From Phaseolus vulgaris (Eukaryota > Streptophyta > Magnoliopsida > Fabales > Fabaceae): a stretch of DNA of 64,000 nucleotides. Location of the stretch: contig NC_023759.2 of the NCBI RefSeq assembly GCF_000499845.2, positions 23,899,067-23,963,066 on the forward strand, read 5' to 3'. The notes under the pieces are model-generated. The model had not been told where the DNA came from. It did no database searches and saw nothing but the letters and a program-made list of their open reading frames with translations. Positions 32,104-42,986 of the stretch are shown here, in pieces. Every line of letters begins with the position of its first letter. Positions within the stretch are counted from its first letter, which is position 1. The position numbers were made by a program, and so were the translations under genes.

Positions 32104-35100
32104 CCATCCTTCCCGCAACGTCGGGTTTCTTCAGGACCTTCTGGATGGGCAGGTCAGTCATCACCAGTATTGTGAAACTGTGGAAGTAGTGGCGCAACCT
32201 CCTCGCCGAAAACACCACAGCCAGCGCAGCCTTCTCCAGGGCCTGATATCTCGTTTCTGGGCCCTACAACACCTTGCTCACGAAATAAATAGGCTTCTGA
32301 GCCTGATCTTGATCCTGGGCCAGCACCGCACTCACCGCCCTCTCAGTCACAGCGAAATACAACCTGAGAGGGATTCCCGCCAGCGGTTTGCACAGAACCG
32401 GCGGGCTCGCCAGATACTCCTTCAGTTTGACGAAAGCTTCCTCGCACTCTTTCGTCCAAACAAACTTATTATTGCGCCGCAGACATTGAAAATAGGGATG
32501 CCCCTTTTCTCCGCTAGCTGACACGAAGCGAGATAGGGCTGCCATCCGACCTGTTAGCTGCTGGACCTCTTTCACCGTAGCCGGGCTTCTCATCGCCAGG
32601 ATGGCGGCACACTTGTCTGGGTTGGCTTCTATTCCTCTTTCAGTCAAGAGAAAACCCAAAAACTTTCCAGCCTCCACGCCGAAAATGCATTTCTCCGGGT
32701 TGAGCTTTAACTTGAACTTGGCGATCGTCGTGAACAATTCTTCCAAGTCTGCAACGTGCTTGCTCTTTTCCTGCGAGGTCACGACCATGTCATCGACGTA
32801 GGCTTGCACGTTCCTTCCCAGCATTGGTGCAAATACTCGATCCATCAGCCTCTGGTACGTGGCCCCCGCGTTCTTCAGCCCAAACGGCATCACCTTATAG
32901 CAGTAGCACGATCTCTCCGTCATGAAGGCTGTTTTCTCTTCATCCATGGGATGCATCTTGATCTGATTATAGCCCGAGAAGGCATCCAGGAAACTCAGCA
33001 GCTTGCACCCTGCAACACTATCAACCAGGGCATCAATGCTTGGTAAAGGATACGAATCCTTTGGGCAAGCTTTGTTCAGATCGGTGAAATCGACGCACAT
33101 GCGCCATTTCCCGTTACTCTTCTTCACCAGTACGACATTTGCCAACCATTCAGAGTACTGGACTTCTCTGATGTGGCCTGCAGCGAGGAGTTTCTGTGTT
33201 TCATCCCTGATCGCCTGCCTCCTCTCCTCGTTGAATTTTCTTCTCCTTTGTCGCACCGGTCTCACCATGTTGTCCATCGCCAGATGATGGCACAAGAAGT
33301 CGGGATCAATCCCGGGCATGTCCGAAGCGGACCATGCAAATGCGTCCAGATGCCGCTCAATCACCTTGGCGATCTGGTCCTGGAGATCGACCTCTAGGGA
33401 TCTTCCGAGCTTGAAGATTTTCCCTCCGATCTCCTTCTCGAGCCATTGCTCGACAGGTTTAGGCCTGGATTCTCTGGCGATCACCGCCCTGGCAATTCCC
33501 TGTTCCCTTGCTTCCTCGGGGCGATTCTGCGCCTCTTCCTCCTCCAGGCCAACATTTCTCTCCCCTAGTTCAGCATCCACCATTTCCACGTCTCTTCCGG
33601 TGGCCTCCTCTGTTACCGGCGGTCTGGGCTTCACACCGGGAGGTGGGGTGGTTGTTACATAACTCACTGATCTTTTGTTTTTCAGGCTATTCTCATAGCA
33701 CCTTTTCGCTTCCTTCTGATCAGACTTGATCGTGATCACTACCCCTTCCATGGACGGCAACTTCACCTTCATGTGCCGAGTCGACGGAATGGCGCCTATC
33801 CTGTTAAGAGTGGGCCTTCCCAACAGGATGTTATATGCTGAAGGGGCGTTTACGATGAGGTACTTGATTTTCTCCGTCCTCGACTCGGCCTCATCTGTAA
33901 ACGTGGTTCTCAGCTCAATGTACCCCCTGACCTCCACCAGGTCACCGGCGAACCCATATAAGCACCCTCCATAGGGTCTTAGCTGGTCAAGGGGCAATTC
34001 CAGCTGCGTGAAAGTCGGCAAGAACATTACGTCTGCCGAGCTTCCTTGGTCCACCAGAACTCTATGGACCTTCCTCCCTGCTGTAACCAACGAAATAACT
34101 ATAGGATCGTTGTCATGAGGCACAACGTCCCGAAGATCCTGCTTGGTGAACGTAATGTCCACTTCCGGCGAGTGATCTTCAAACATGTCCACTGTCATCA
34201 CCGATCGCGCATACTTTTTCCTCTGCGATGCGGTGCATCCACAACCTGAGAAACCCCCTGCAATGGTGTGGATCTCCCCGTGGATAGGCATCTCGTGTTG
34301 CTGGGCTTCTCCACCTGCTGGCTGGGAACTCGACGCTCCCCCCGTCCTTCTATCCAGCAGATAGTCATTTAGGAACCTGCTCTTAACCAGATCATCGAGC
34401 TGATACCCCAAAGACAAACACGAGTCCAAGGTGTGGCCAAAACATTGGTGGAACTCGCACCAGGCGTCCGGCTTTGACCCCAGCACCTTGTCGCCCCCCT
34501 TCTCAGGCGCCTTCAACCTAGCAGATATGTTAGGGATAGCGATCAGGTCCGCTAGTCCCATGACAAATTTGTGCTTAGGCGGGCGATTGTATTCCCGGCG
34601 TGCTGGTTGTTGGCGCGCTTGGCTTCTTCCCTTGTTTCTCCTCTCGTAAGGATGGCGAGTCCTCTGGTCTTTTCTGACCGCCGCCGCCGTTTCCAGCACC
34701 CTCTGCGGCTGGATCCTGGTCTGGGCGCGTGGCCTGGCGGGAGCCACGCTGCCTCTCTTCTCGGCGACTTCACTTTCGTCGGCGATGTGCGCCACCGCAA
34801 GTCGCCTGACTTCAGCAAACGTCGCTGGATGAGCCCTGATCAAGGCCTCGCAGAATGGCCCTGGCTGCACGCCCTTCTTGAAGGCATAGACCAGCATTTC
34901 TTCATCCTTGGCCGGCGATCTGACCATCTGCACTCCGAAGCGATTGAGGTAGTCTCTGAGGGACTCCCCATGGTACTGCCTTATATCAAACAGATCATAG
35001 GACACCCTGGGCGGTGCCTTATTCACAATGTACTGCTCGACAAAGATTTTCGAGAACTGTTGAAAATTGGTTATGTGGCCGTTAGGCAAGCTCACAAACC

Positions 35101-35611
35101 ACTCCATCGTCGTTCCCTGGAGCGTACTCATGAACATCTTGCAGTAGACGGCGTCTGACCCTCCCGACAGCATCATCTGCGTGTGGAACGTGGTCAGATG
35201 AGCCTCTGGATCCTCCACGCCGGTAAAGACAGCCTTAACCGGAACCACGCTCGTGGGAATAGGCGTGTCGGTAATCGCCTGAACAAAAGGCATTGGGAAA
35301 ACACGAGGTGGCGTCGACGGCGCCACCTCTTCAGCAGAAGAACGTCCTTGCTGCTCCTGAAGAGCTCGACGCAGCTCCTCAGTCACCTTGCTGAGCTCCT
35401 CGTTCCTGGCGCGAGAGACGACCAGGTCCTCATGTATCCTCGTTTGCTCTACGCGCGAGGCTTCCACAGTTGCCTGTAACGAGCGCATCATCTCTGCCAT
35501 CTGCGCCATGGTCATGGCGGTGTCGCCTTCAGCAGCGACAGGCGCCACGGTATTGGAACGATTGCTTCTCATTTTTCTCATCAACTTCAGCGAATCACAG
35601 GAATGCAGCAA
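32104..35611 (-). pseudogene. gag: Tat gag - protease - RT - RNase H (element 2), 3'-truncated by LTR B
   Basis: An uninterrupted frame of 1115 codons from 35611 (probable start MRKM, ten codons in) to 32264 holds gag, the knuckle CEFHQCFGHTLDSC, the protease (VLVDQGSSADVMF) and RT with intact YVDDMVV. It runs into RNase H (AVLAQDQDQAQKPIYFVSKVL). A stop follows at about 32264 where relatives read LQG. Recognisable RNase H codons continue to 32104, where LTR B begins. This is the best gag-RT in the window and shows that gag and pol are one frame in this family. The rest of RNase H, aRNH and integrase of this copy are absent. Confidence 0.93.
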
Positions 35612-35968
35612 ACAACACTTCAGCCTCGATCGAATCAGCGATCAATCGGAGAAACAGTGCGAAACAGTGCAAGAAAACTCAAGAACACCGTAAGCCTTCA
35701 AAGAAAACCACGACTTCGCCAGAAACAACCGCTTCCCGCGAACAACCAAACAAACGAAAGAACTCGAACTTCCACCAAACAGACTACGCGTAATCAGCAA
35801 AAAGAACCTTACTCCACCGATCGAAAAGCCAAACGAACGGTTCAAAACGCAATTTCACCGAACGAAACTCAAAGAGACCGTGAACGACGGTTGCACCAGC
35901 ACACAACCGCACAGAAAACTTCGGAAACTTCCAAGAACTCACGCTGTGGATGGGAGCAAGTTTTACAC

Positions 35969-35989
35969 GGCCCCACGGTGGGCGCCTGA
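35969..35989 (-). other. Primer binding site of Tat element 2
   Basis: Minus strand reads TCAGGCGCCCACCGTGGGGC immediately after LTR C. Confidence 0.8.
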
Positions 35990-36783
35990 TGATCCTGCCT
36001 GTTGACCGGAACGCTGGAAACTGCCTCGTCAAAGGATCGACGTGCGCACCGCTTCTCACCTCCGTTCCTCTTCGGGATCTATCTCAAGAACCTGCAAAGA
36101 AACAGCACAGCGCCGCTGCGGCCGATCGCACTCCAACGCTCAAGTCAGTGACGGTATCACCAAAAACTAAGAGAACTAGAACCGTGCAAATCCTCTCTCA
36201 CAATCAGCTCTAACTCGCAAGCGTAAAGTGTATGAACTGAACGTGCGTATCTCAGAAAGTTTGTTAAGAACTCTTATATACCTGGTGGCTTTCTCTCTCC
36301 TGGCAGTTACAGACTTGGACACGTGGCTCGCATCCAACTGTACACGTGCCATCATCTGGAGGCTCCCTGACTTGGCGCTGCTTCTGCTCTCATATTGGCT
36401 AAGTTACTTATGCATGGTACTGTCCAGTGCATAGCTAACTTAGGAGTGCGATCTCTACTGGAACTGGCGAGTTAGGGGCCTTCATACACCTTCCCTGTGG
36501 TCTCGCCGGCCGCCTTCATAATCTGCTTCTCCTTCATCTTCGGCGATGTGCTTGTTCTGGCGATCTCCGACTGCTTGGTCGCCTGGGTCTACATCTGGCG
36601 ACTTCATCTTCAACCTGGCGATCGCCCATACTGGTAAGCTAGAAGTCGGAACACACCAGCTTAACAACTGGCGACTACGCGTGCCCCCCGACTTCCTTCC
36701 CTTCTGCCAACCTGGCGCCTTGTCAACACGCCTACACTGTAGCAGGATGCCACGTCATCACACCCGACCACCAGGGCGGTACA
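35990..36783 (-). mobile_element. Tat LTR C (5' LTR of element 2)
   Basis: 794 bp; plus-strand start TGATCCTGCC, end GGCGGTACA, followed by the target duplication ACAAC at 36784-36788. G-boxes at 36320-36325 and 36343-36348, TATA at about 36273-36282. Nearly identical to LTR A. Confidence 0.93.
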
Positions 36784-36788
36784 ACAAC

Positions 36789-39700
36789 CACCACCACTAA
36801 TGCTAAAAAATGGTAATTGTGAAAGTTCCTAATGATTGCAAGTGACAAAGTTATATAGTTTTTGAGTGAGTAAATAACGTTAAGGGCTTTAGCACTGTCT
36901 AAACTCAGTTGAGATGGAAAACTTTTGCATCAGGATTTGTTCAAACCATTATTTTGCCAGCTAAGTACTTTGGCTATGATGTCTTTAGAGGTAGTGGTTC
37001 CATTTGTGTAGCTTGATTTATAAGACATTTATTGATGGATGTTTAAGGGTCCTGAGTGGTTCCAATTGTTGATGCTAGATTGTTAAATGCAGAGAGGGTA
37101 CAAGAATACTAACCAGTTATGTGTGGAGAGGTTCAGAATAAAGAGTTCTCTGCACCTCACCTCGCAGAATGTAGACCCAAGGCCAACATTTATGTGCCAG
37201 ATTGTAAAGAAACAATGGTTACATCAGAGTTAAATCTTTCTTTAAACTTTATTGAAGTACTGAACCCCATTCACAACTTTATTTTGCTGTATTTACTGCA
37301 TGTTTAGATTCCTTTTCTAATGGTCAAAGTTGTTTTGAAATATCAGTTAATATAATTTTAAATAAATATTTAGAATAACACTGCATGGTTTTACGTAAAT
37401 TTTCATATGTTTATTTTTAGAAAGTGAAATTTATTTAGTTCATGTTAATTTTGAATTAAGACGACTATAAATAGATATGCATTGGATGATTTTTTTTTAA
37501 CTCTTTTGACTACTAAATTTAGAAATAAAAAAATACAATAACAATTTACTTCAAAAGCAATTCTACAAAATTTAATTCAAAATTAATTTTACAAATCCGC
37601 ACCCAAACACAAACTTAGTTTTCCATCAGGATGAGTTCTTCGCATGAAAATTCCCTGAAACTTAATTGACACTTTGATGAAGCTAAAAAACAGAATCAAT
37701 CATATTTATCATATATGTTTCACTAATGAGAATTGGAACACCTGTTATCGCAATTTAATGAAGCAGTTTTTTTAATACAAACTATAAATTTTATAATTTC
37801 GTCATATTAAATCTTCAGCTTTGATTAAAAAATATTAGTAATGGAAACAAACTAGATTAAAAACTTGACAACAAATTACCAAATCCAATGACAATATAGA
37901 ACAATGGCAAGCAGTCGCATAGTTATTAACTCTTTTCCCCACTTTCTAGCAAATTTGTTATTGTTAAGGATTCAGCCTGCATACTTGAAGGGAAAATTTC
38001 AATGCAACTTCAACTGCTTAAAATATAAAGACAGGACCATGTTTTGGCATAAGCCGCCAAAGATTGTTAAGAGGTCACAATTGAAGTCTCAGCATAATGG
38101 GAGCAAACAGTTTAATTTGATTGCCCTGCCATGGTTACTAAGGTGAGTTCAAATCAGCAATCTTGGCTCAAACAGAATGTTTAGGGATGTAGTAGAGCTA
38201 AAAATTAATAGGAGAGAATTTTGGAAGAAAATTACTAACAATGGTTTGGGGTGTTTAGTATAGTGGAACTCATCCTGACTCTACTCTCAATTTTAGTCTA
38301 TTGTAGTTTGAAAATAAGCTTAAACTGATTCTTTCCCCACTTTTCACTTACACATCTTTCCACCAAACATCAAGGTCTGAACAATCAAAACCTGTCCACC
38401 CCACTCCACTTTCACTCCCCACCCATTTTCTACTTTTCTAACCAAGCATGCCTTTAATTTCTTTTCACTGTGTTCTATTAAAGGACTCAAATCTTTTCTG
38501 AAGCATCGAGTACTTAGACTTTGCTATCGAGGCAAAAATCCAAGTTATAACGAAAACAACAAAAAAGGAATTAAGGACAGACGGATTTTGGTCACCATAT
38601 CTCCGTATTAATGCCGATGTATCCATGCTAATTGAAGCAAACCTTTCATCAGACTGTCCTCCACCGTACATAAAAAGATTGGTAAGAGTCTTATCCATGC
38701 TATTCATGAAGGATGATATTGCAGTTTTCTTACTTTGTTTAAGATAAATTACAAAGTCCAATATCTAAATAGTCATCTGAAAATATTCATGATTGTTCCA
38801 TCAGCATTAGCATATAGCACAACTAGGATATACCTGAAGATGTGAACTTGCAAGATGATGCAATCCTGTGAGTAAAATATATTGCAATTTTGACACCAAT
38901 ACTTCAAACAATGATTGTTATAACTTACCATGCTGCATTGCTAAAAATAGGCTCATCGTTCAAATTTAAAGGATACCAACTTATAGTAAAGAAATAAGAA
39001 GAACAAGTGTCTTGCTACCTTTTTCTTTTAAGATTCTTTTTTTCACCTAATGAACAAGTGTCTTGCTAATCCAAACATTGTGACAGATTTGAAGAGGTAA
39101 CATGCTGGGACTATAATAAAACAAGGTTAAATAATCAAAATCAAAAGAGATGGATATGATGGGAAAAATCAAAATAGAAAAAGCTAACAGTGGCTTCTTT
39201 ATTAGTTAACTTTCCTAACACCTTTTCCCCATATTTTCCCCCATATATCTCCATGATGATTCTTTTACCCAATTCACACACGGTCGAAGGTGCATCATAC
39301 ACCAGTTACCAGCAGAGAATTGTACCTTGGAATTTTAGGCTACTCTGATTTTGAATTGGGAGTAGTCTTGGAGTTCCGTAGTATTTGGAACCCTAGAGTA
39401 TCTATTTTGCAGCCTTTTTCTTGTTGTTTTGCTCTGTATTACAGATGGCTACCTCTGAAATTTCAAAGTTTCCACTCTTTCCTTCCAATAATACTTAGTT
39501 CAATCAACATATTAGCTATAATGGAGAAAATGAATTATATTAAAAAACAGGACAAATAGCACACATGACAGGAACATACTATAAAACAACCATGTAACCA
39601 ATAAGATTACTCGAATAACAAGACTTCAGAAAATGAATGACCATAAATTCTAACAAAAAACTATAATTTATAAATAGAAAAGAAAGAGTCCGAAGAATTG

Positions 39701-40091
39701 AAATAGTAAACTATCCATTAAAAGAAAGTAGAAATATCATTCAATCATCATTCTCATATCCCTGAAATTGCAAAATATCCTTTTGCAGTTGGCACTTGGC
39801 ACAGACATGTAGCTAGTACGGTCATTTCTCTTTCTTCATCCACTTTCTGTAGTACACCACTGAAAGATCAGAATATTACAAACTGACTAGACATGTAAAC
39901 CTTGTTTATTTATAAGAACCGCTCTAACATAAATGTGCTTGATAAAAATATCAAAACGAATGAAATAAATTTAAAATTATAAAATGAAGTACATGCAAGA
40001 GAACATATTCAACTCATATTGTATATAATTCAATTACTCCAAAATTTTGAAGCCCTAAGAATGTGATTTCCAACAAAAATCGTGCTGATAC
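36789..40091. other. CACTA-1 right interior, mostly unassigned
   Basis: AT-rich, with no TNP2-like transposase and only short ORFs. Two patches look exon-like but are unidentified: around 37950-38142 (plus strand, ending CTAAG/GTGAGT) and 38465-38761 (minus strand). As the element carries one captured exon further right, these may be other captured pieces or noise. Confidence 0.5.
38465..38761 (-). other. Unidentified 98-codon ORF in CACTA-1
   Basis: Starts MDFVIYLKQSKK and contains a hydrophobic stretch near residues 65-78 (NSFFVVFVITWIFASI), which could be a membrane segment. I do not recognise it. Codon use and lack of conservation data leave chance occurrence quite possible. Confidence 0.2.
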
Positions 40092-40151
40092 CTGATATTC
40101 TTGAATTGGATTCCTCTGCTCATCCGGCATATACCATGAAGCATCTAGTAC
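40092..40151 (-). pseudogene. Captured exon of a thiosulfate/3-mercaptopyruvate sulfurtransferase gene
   Basis: On the minus strand a 60-bp block is bounded by a good acceptor (TTTTGTTTTAG) and donor (CAG/GTATCAG). It translates in phase 0 to VLDASWYMP, DEQRNP and IQEYQ in succession. I recognise this as a conserved segment near the start of the first rhodanese domain of plant STR1-type sulfurtransferases (in the family it is followed by AHIPGA, which is not present here). The enzymes move sulfur from 3-mercaptopyruvate or thiosulfate in mitochondria or cytosol. Only this exon and its intron edges are seen, 758 bp inside the CACTA-1 right end. It is a fragment, not a working gene. Recognition is from memory of the family. 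Confidence 0.75.
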
Positions 40152-40534
40152 CTAAAACAAAAATAGAGAATAGGAAAGAAAAGTTCAAGTATTTAAATTA
40201 ATATTCAAATTCAGTAGTAATTTGTAAGTGAGGCAGATAAGCAGGGTGCAAAGGCAACACATCAGCCAAAAAATTATTGGAAAACACAATAATAAGGAGC
40301 AAAACACACATACAGAGGACGTGAGAATTCTTTGGAAAAGGCGATGAATCCTCCTGGTCATTCTACCAATCAAGCTATTTTATATGGATCGACTCGAATA
40401 GCAACCTGACGCAAAGGCAACAATAAATTAAAAATCAATAGTGAGACAAACTAGAACAACAAAACTAATTCATTGCGCGCGAGCACAAACCTAAACAAAA
40501 TCCTTGCGCGAAGGCGTCGATGGCGACGATGGCA

Positions 40535-40625
40535 GATAGTGAATGGCGCAATAGTGAGCGTTAGGTTTCACGATAGTGAATGACGCGATAGTGAGCGTTA
40601 GGTTTCGCGATAGTGAATGGAGGAT
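40535..40625. repeat. 37-bp direct repeat near the CACTA-1 right end
   Basis: GATAGTGAATG...GAGCGTTAGGTTTC recurs at 40535, 40572 and (partly) 40609, an exact 37-bp period. May be a subterminal array of the transposon. Confidence 0.75.
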
Positions 40626-40877
40626 AGGGTGTGCGAGTGAGTGAAAGGCGGCAATGAGGGCGAGGGAAGAGTCACGAATGAGGTTTTCAAAAACAACGTT
40701 AGGGTTCCCAAGTGAATAGTCAAACCAAGTTTTAAAAAATAATTGGGAATAATGAGGAATGGTTTATGGAGAGAATCTGAAGGATAATTGTGACAATTCA
40801 AACTGACATATTCTGAAGGATAATTGGGACGATTAGTTAAATGTCGTATTATACGAAAATTTGTGACAGTTATTAAT

Positions 40878-40909
40878 AACCGCCACTTTTTACATGATGT
40901 TTTGTAGTG
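40878..40909 (-). repeat. CACTA-1 right terminal inverted repeat
   Basis: Reverse complement begins CACTACAAAACATCATG and is followed by AGTGGCGGTTA, matching the subterminal word of the left end. Flanked by AAT at 40910-40912. Bases 40913-40930 continue the pol 3' end of copy 3b. Confidence 0.9.
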
Positions 40910-40945
40910 AATCTTAAATTTTAAATGTGAACGTTTAAGGGGACA

Positions 40946-41720
40946 TGATCCTGCCTGTTGACCGGAACGCTGGAAACTGCCTCGTCAAAGGATCGACGTG
41001 CGCACCGCTTCTCACCTCCGTTCCTCTTCGGGATCTACCTCAAGAACTTGCAAAGAAACAGTACGGCGCCGCTGCGGCCGATCGCACTCCAACGCTCAAG
41101 TCAGTGACGGTATCACCAAATACTAAGAGAACAAGAACCGTGCAAATCCTCTCTCTCAGTCAGCTCTATCACTCGCAAGCGTAAAGTGTATAAACTGAAC
41201 GTGCGTACCTCAGAAAGTTTGTTAAGAACTCTTATATACCTGGTAGCTTTCTCTCTCCTGGCAGTTACAGACTTGGACACGTGGCTCGCATCCAACTGTA
41301 CACGTGCCATCATCTGGAGGCTCCCTGACTTGGCGCTGCTTCTACTCTCATTTTGGCTAAGTTACTTATGCATGGTACTGCCCAGTGCATAGCTAACTTG
41401 GGAGTGCGATCTCTACTGGAACTGGCGAGTTAGGGGTCTTCATACACCTTCCCTGTGGTCTCGCCGGCCGCCTTCATAATCTGCTTCTCCTTCATCTTTG
41501 GCGATGTGCTCGCTCTGGCGATCTCCTTCATCTGGCGACTTCATCTTTAACCTGGTGATCGCCGATTCTGATATGTTGGAGGTCGGAACACGCCAACTTA
41601 ACAACTGGCGACTACACGAGCCCCCCGACTTCCTTCCCTCTTGCCAACCTGGCGCCTTGCAAACACGCCTATACTGTAGCAGGGTGCCACGTCATCACTC
41701 CCGACCACCAGGGCGGTACA
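40946..41720 (-). mobile_element. Tat solo LTR D
   Basis: 775 bp, TGATCCTGCC...GGCGGTACA on the plus strand, with perfect duplication GGACA at 40941-40945 and 41721-41725 and no internal region. G-boxes at 41278-41283 and 41301-41306, TATA near 41230-41240. It sits just past the pol end of copy 3b. Shorter than A-C because of small internal deletions near 41520-41560. Confidence 0.93.
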
Positions 41721-42179
41721 GGACACTATATTTCTCTTATCAGAGTTTTTTAATGAGGTCGCCCAATAAAAAGTTATGTATTGGCACGAACCACAGTGAA
41801 ACCTCCCTTTAGGGAGCAGAAAGGTTCATAATGATTTAGGCGCGAATACCTTTTGCTCAGAGAGGCTTTGAGCTCAGGTACCCCTGATCGTCGCTCGCCA
41901 TTGTATTGGTACGGACCATAGTGAAACCTCCCTTAAGGGAGTATATACAGTTATAGCGATTCACGTTTGAGGACCTATTGCCCAGAGAGTCTCTTAGCTC
42001 AGGTACCTCGAATCATAGTTTACCATTGATTGATTTACCATGATGACCATGTTACTTAAGCGTGGGGCGATCATAGGCGTTCGGTGATTAATCGTTAAGT
42101 TATGGAAGTTGTGTTTATTCAAGACATACATTGTTACTATGCTAGTCGAAGTTAGGAAAAGAAAACATTTATATATATA
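41721..42179 (+). repeat. 3' region of Tat copy 3b with a 125-bp tandem duplication
   Basis: Starts with a phrase (TTTTTTAATGAGGTCGCCCAA) whose reverse complement lies just past pol of the 4194 copy, confirming continuity across CACTA-1 and LTR D. Two copies of a ~125-bp unit begin at 41780 and 41905 (ATTGG-ACG-ACCA-AGTGAAACCTCCCTT). A short (AT)n run ends at 42179. Confidence 0.75.
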
Positions 42180-42985
42180 TGTACCGTCCCGTCCCCGGGC
42201 GTTGACCAAAGTCAAAGTCAAAGTCAAGATATGGTTGGACCCCTCAAGGGGGCTCAAGGGAAGAGAGTCAACAGGTTGACCGCTTAAGGCGTCGCCAGGT
42301 GTAGGCGTTGCCAAGATGAGGCGTCGCCAAGGTGAAGGCATCGACAATGCCACCCCTCGATACCCATGGGTAGGAAAGACCGTGGAGGGGGCGACACCGT
42401 GAGAGGCCTCAGTACCTCAGAATAGTAATAAAGAGAAGAGAAATGTGGCTTCAAGGCCATAGTTCTAGTACCAGTAGGGGGCAACTTGACTCATGAAGTA
42501 CCCACGCCACCGCTGGGAGACCCCTGGGACAGATATGACCCGTGAGAGGGCCACGCCCAGGGGAGAACCACGTGCATGGTACGAGAGAAAGGTAGATACA
42601 CTCCCAAGGCGAGTGACTAGAGGTTGGGGCGCATGAGTTGGCACCCAGAAAGTCACCCCCTCGTGCCAGATGCACTTCGAGAAAGGAGGACATACACGAT
42701 GGATTATCCCTAAGTTGGGTTATGACGCTGTAAGGCTCTCCACAGAGAATAGCGATCAAGTCAGAAGAATATGTGGCAGTAATCACTGGAACATCAATGT
42801 TTTCATGAAAGTTCGCTAAGGTACGCGTTGATTTAGTTTACATTTCGAACGCTTTAAAGCACTTTAAATGCTTTAAACGTTTTTATAAGCTTTAAATGCG
42901 CTTTAAGACGCTTTAAATGCGGGAGGCGTTTAAAAAGGTTTGAGACGAGGGGGGATCGTCTGCGAATCAATCATCCACAACCGCC
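42180..42985 (+). mobile_element. Truncated Tat LTR
   Basis: Starts TGTACCGTCCCG. Contains GTCAAAGTCAAAGTCAAAG, GGCGTCGCC repeats, and wording shared with the LTR at 8132 (TTGGGTTATGACGCTGTAAGG against TTGGGTGGCGGCGCTGTGGG). Near 42840-42920 are clustered GCTTTAAA words and TATAAGC. It runs without an end, PBS or gag start straight into mid-gag at about 42986, so its 3' part is deleted. It could be the 3' LTR of copy 3b or the 5' LTR of the next copy. Confidence 0.7.
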
Positions 42986-42986
42986 C

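Larger units (their letters stand above)
20781..36783 (-). mobile_element. Three-LTR Tat composite (elements 1 and 2) nested in CACTA-1
   Basis: Minus-strand structure reading from high to low coordinates: LTR C, gag-pol truncated at 32104, LTR B, gag-pol (deleted), antisense ORF, LTR A. The 5-bp duplication ACAAC flanks the whole block (20776-20780 and 36784-36788). LTR A and C resemble each other far more than either resembles B. Simplest reading: element 1 inserted into pol of element 2, then recombination removed element 1's 3' LTR together with the 3' part of element 2. Confidence 0.85.
17628..40909. mobile_element. CACTA-1: nested CACTA (En/Spm) transposon, non-autonomous
   Basis: Left end CACTACAAAAAAAGTG at 17628; right end TTTTGTAGTG finishing at 40909. 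Both ends share the CACTACAAAA inverted repeat and a TTTTCGTATAA word further in. The 3-bp target duplication AAT lies at 17625-17627 and 40910-40912. Removing the element rejoins pol codons (WNGVN-LKF). Subterminal GTGGCGGT/ACCGCCAC words occur at both ends. Without its nested insertions it would be about 5.6 kb. No TNP2-like transposase is seen, so it probably relied on an autonomous relative. It carries one captured gene exon at 40092-40151. Confidence 0.92.

Noticed and set aside
20781..36783. Composite as a simple tandem array from LTR-LTR unequal crossing-over
   Set aside because: LTR B joins the middle of a pol gene, not an element end, and is unlike A and C; simple LTR crossing-over would give complete internal regions between LTRs.
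42162..42181. Short (AT)n run beside the truncated LTR
   Set aside because: A simple microsatellite too short to mean more.
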